DNA of 21,532 nucleotides from Planctomycetota bacterium (lineage in GTDB: Bacteria; Planctomycetota; Planctomycetia; Pirellulales; Thermoguttaceae). Below, one piece after another: positions 19,533 to 21,532 of the stretch. The notes below the pieces were generated by a model, which was not told the origin of the DNA, did not search any database, and worked only from the letters and a program-made list of their open reading frames with translations. Location of the stretch: positions 1 to 21,532 of the forward strand of contig JAHIKV010000284.1 in NCBI GenBank assembly GCA_018897395.1, in the 5' to 3' direction. The translations under genes were made by a program, and so were the position numbers. Within the stretch, counting starts at the first letter, position 1; every line of letters starts with the position of its first letter.

Positions 19533-20804
19533 ATGGAACCTGCAATAATCATTATCGTTTTCATCGTGCCGGCGCTGATTGCCTCGGCAATTGCGATATT
19601 TGTTTGCAAGGAATTGCATGACGCGGGATTCTACTCCTGGCTGCGAAACAAACTCGGCCTATTTGGCGCGGTCGTGGGAATCCTGGTCTCGATAGCGCTG
19701 CCCTTTATATGCGTTGGGATATCTTTGTTCGGGCTGAGTTTATTAGGCCCGATTATGTGCATAATATTCGCTTTCGTATTCATCGAGGCGTATCGTAAAT
19801 ATCGAGCGAGCCGGCAGTACGCGCTGCTGTGGCTGTTGGCCGTTTCGGCGGAACGCGAAGTGCCGCTGGCCTCGGCGCTCGAGGCCTTCGCTCGCGAACG
19901 GCGCGGTTCGTTCGCACGACGTTCCAGACGGTTGGCCAAGTTGCTCGATTCCGGCGTCTCGCTGCCGGACGGGTTGGACCAGGCGCCCGGCCTGTTGCCC
20001 CCTCACGCGCCGCCGATGATCCGCGTCGGCTGCCGCTCGGGCGCGTTGGCCCCGGCGCTGCGCCGGGCGGCCGCGGTCAACGACCTCAACGGGCCGGTCT
20101 GGATGGCGCTGACCGGCAAGATCGCCTACTTGGTGTTGTTGACGATTTTCGGATGCTTTATTCTGACGTTTGTCCTAATGTGGATCGTGCCGAGATTCCA
20201 GAAGATATTCGCGGATCTCGATACCCCCTTGCCAGTCCTTACCGAACGGTTGATCTCCTGTTCGCAATTTATCGTCGTTTACGGTTTCTTGTTCACGCCT
20301 TTGTTGGCACTCGGTATGCTGCTTCTGCTGTATCCGGTCGTGCGTTATTTCGGCTGGAACCCGCCCGGGATGGGCTGGATAACCCGGCGGCTCGATGCGG
20401 CCGACGTACTGGACGGCCTGGCCCTGGTCGCCCGGCAACAGATGCCGATGCTCGACGGACTCGACTCGCTGGCCAAATCGTATCCGAGATCGGACATGCG
20501 GATGCTGCTGCGTCGGGCGGCCGGCGACGTCCAGGACGGCCGCGATTGGGTCGAATCGCTCTACTCGCACGGCTTGATTCGACGGGCCGATCTGGCCGTA
20601 CTCCAGGCGGCCGAGCGGGTGGGAAACCTCCCCTGGGCATTGCGGGAAATGGCCGAAAGCAACCGACGACGATTCGCTTACCGACTACTGTCGGTCGTTC
20701 AGACGGCCTTTCCGCTGGTGATTATTCTCTTCGGCGCGATCGTGGGCTTCATCGTCGTGGCCCTGTTTATACCCTTGATTTCACTCATTCAAGCATTATC
20801 GTGA
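19533..20804 (+). CDS. gspF: GspF-like platform protein 3 with extra N-terminal membrane domain
   Basis: From the ATG at 19533 the 423-residue protein first has about 90 residues with three hydrophobic helices (AIIIIVFIVPALIASAIAIF; LFGAVVGILVSIALPFICVG; LGPIMCIIFAFVFIEAY) not found in canonical GspF. Two GspF repeats follow: ALLWLLAVSAEREVPLASALEAF...VGCRSGALAPALRRA with the motif VPRFQKIFADLDTPLPVLTE, then VLDGLALVARQQMPMLDGLDSL...LQAAERVGNLPWALREMAE, and a final helix (VIILFGAIVGFIVVALFIPL). Only a weak ribosome binding site (CGGAA) is visible. The spacer after gspF2 is 41 bases, without repeats. The next gene, a prepilin, starts 4 bases after the stop. The N-terminal part is AT-richer, as in gspF2. 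Confidence 0.87.
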   Translation: MEPAIIIIVFIVPALIASAIAIFVCKELHDAGFYSWLRNKLGLFGAVVGILVSIALPFICVGISLFGLSLLGPIMCIIFAFVFIEAYRKYRASRQYALLWLLAVSAEREVPLASALEAFARERRGSFARRSRRLAKLLDSGVSLPDGLDQAPGLLPPHAPPMIRVGCRSGALAPALRRAAAVNDLNGPVWMALTGKIAYLVLLTIFGCFILTFVLMWIVPRFQKIFADLDTPLPVLTERLISCSQFIVVYGFLFTPLLALGMLLLLYPVVRYFGWNPPGMGWITRRLDAADVLDGLALVARQQMPMLDGLDSLAKSYPRSDMRMLLRRAAGDVQDGRDWVESLYSHGLIRRADLAVLQAAERVGNLPWALREMAESNRRRFAYRLLSVVQTAFPLVIILFGAIVGFIVVALFIPLISLIQALS

Positions 20805-20808
20805 TCCG

Positions 20809-21222
20809 ATGAACCGACGCGGCATGACAATCCTGGAACTGGTCGTGGCCGGCGCGCTGCTGGGTACGCTGCTGGTCGTTTGTCTAAAGATGATCGGCGC
20901 GGTGGCCGATTGGCGCCGCGAGTCCGACCGGCGGCAACTGGCGCTGTTCGAGGCCGCCAACCTTATGGAGCGGGTTGCCGATCGGCCCTGGGACGAACTG
21001 ACGCCCGAGGCGGTCGCCGCCGTGCGGCTCCCGGACAACATCCGCGAGCGGCTGCCCGGCGCGGAGCTGAAGATCGAGGTCTCCGACTCGCCGCCGGAGC
21101 GGAAACCGCCGTCCAAACGCATCGCCGTCTCGATCCGCTGGCGCGACCGCGCCGGCCGGATGCTCCCGCCGGTGTCGATTGCAACGTGGCGGTTTTTAGG
21201 GGGGCGAGGGACGGATTTATGA
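20809..21222 (+). CDS. Prepilin-like protein, type II secretion/type IV pilus class
   Basis: The 137-residue protein begins MNRRGMTILELVVAGALLGTLLVV: a short basic leader, then Gly before the prepilin peptidase (GspO/PilD) cleavage site, giving a mature start MTILE with the conserved Glu at +5 and a hydrophobic N-terminal helix. The rest is a small soluble domain (RRQLALFEAANLMERVADRPWDEL... resembles minor pseudopilins of the GspI/GspJ kind) without a clear Cys pair. It starts 4 bases after gspF3 stops, so it belongs to the operon. Its stop codon at 21220-21222 overlaps the first base pairs of a heptamer array, so its 3' end may have been reshaped by the repeat. Confidence 0.85.
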   Translation: MNRRGMTILELVVAGALLGTLLVVCLKMIGAVADWRRESDRRQLALFEAANLMERVADRPWDELTPEAVAAVRLPDNIRERLPGAELKIEVSDSPPERKPPSKRIAVSIRWRDRAGRMLPPVSIATWRFLGGRGTDL

Positions 21223-21264
21223 ATGATGAATGATGAATGATGAATTGCCGCTTGCGGCTTCGCA
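21221..21264. repeat. Heptamer array (GAATGAT)3 with 18-bp tail
   Basis: Three perfect GAATGAT units (21221-21241) plus a partial fourth start within the prepilin stop codon. The tail GCCGCTTGCGGCTTCGCA (21247-21264) follows, one base different from the tail at 10838, although the heptamer itself is unrelated to the one there. Confidence 0.8.
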
Positions 21265-21318
21265 CTATCCACTACCCACTATCCACTAACCACTATCCAC
21301 TATCCACTATCCACTACT
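21263..21318. repeat. Heptamer array (CACTATC)8
   Basis: Eight 7-bp units: CACTATC, CACTACC, CACTATC, CACTAAC, CACTATC, CACTATC, CACTATC, CACTACT. The array starts within the preceding tail and ends 6 bases before the ATG of the next prepilin, occupying the position where a ribosome binding site would normally be. Confidence 0.85.
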
Positions 21319-21324
21319 ACTCCC

Positions 21325-21532
21325 ATGCGACGCCGCGGATTTACGCTGATCGAAATGGTTGCCGCCATGACCGCCGCCACGGTGCTGATGGGCATCGCGG
21401 TCTGCTTGTTGTGCGTCTTGATGAGGGCCGAGGGGGGCGGACGCGAACACTTACAGCGAAGCAACTCGCTCGACTTGCTGGCCGATCGGTTCCGCCGCGA
21501 CGTCCACGCCGCCGTGGATGTGCCGGAGAAAA
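21325..21532 (+). CDS. Prepilin-like protein, cut by the right edge
   Basis: The frame opens MRRRGFTLIEMVAAMTAATVLMGIAVCLLCVL, a textbook type IV prepilin N-terminus: basic leader, cleavage after Gly5, mature FTLIE with Glu at +5, hydrophobic helix. It continues open (DLLADRFRRDVHAAVDVPEK) to the window edge, 69 codons. The DxLADxFRRDVHxA segment after the helix resembles GspJ-like minor pseudopilins. It follows the previous prepilin by 102 bases that hold only heptamer repeats and the 18-bp tail. No Shine-Dalgarno is visible in ACTACTCCC before the ATG. Confidence 0.85.
   Translation, partial: MRRRGFTLIEMVAAMTAATVLMGIAVCLLCVLMRAEGGGREHLQRSNSLDLLADRFRRDVHAAVDVPEK

Overview
The window reads as a stretch of chromosome from a GC-rich planctomycete. 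This is inferred from gene content: a DUF11-repeat secreted protein, a lipoprotein with a SUMF1 domain, a TAT-exported Gfo/Idh/MocA oxidoreductase, and a prepilin/GspF cluster. Dense GTTCCCACGC...GCGTGGGAAC palindromes in the intergenic spaces also fit. No rRNA, tRNA, CRISPR array or transposase gene was seen, and no marker fixes the species.

Layout. A membrane protein cut by the left edge and larC (nickel-pincer cofactor synthesis) lie on the minus strand. A pseudo-receiver protein and a MazG-like NTP pyrophosphohydrolase follow on the plus strand (2.1-3.6 kb). Positions 3.7-5.5 kb hold a complete type II restriction-modification island of lower GC: a PD-(D/E)XK endonuclease tail-to-tail with a beta-class DNA methyltransferase and a MerR-like HTH gene. 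Next come a DUF11 surface/periplasmic protein, a VapC-type toxin-antitoxin pair with a good sigma70-like promoter, a divergent apbE / SUMF1-lipoprotein pair, and the Gfo/Idh/MocA protein. A translationally coupled sugar isomerase-FGGY kinase pair lies on the minus strand (12.5-15.4 kb). From 15.85 kb to the right edge runs a type II secretion/type IV pilus-like operon: a short GspE ATPase, three different GspF platform proteins in a row, and two prepilins, the second cut by the edge.

The most unusual layer is between the genes. Several spacers carry tandem arrays with a strict 7-bp period but unrelated unit sequences (CCCCTCT, CTCCAGC, GGGATTA, GGGGAGA, GAATGAT, CACTATC). One array starts at or near the stop codon of the upstream gene and a second ends near the start codon of the downstream gene. 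Three of these arrays are followed by the same 18-bp tail, GCCGCTTGCGGTTTCGCA. A second family forms composite four-hairpin elements, two of which sit immediately upstream of gspF genes. A third palindromic element lies inside a gspF reading frame and keeps it open. The repeats appear to have shaped gene ends, including the larC C-terminus, the region before the mazG-like start, and the gspF1 core.
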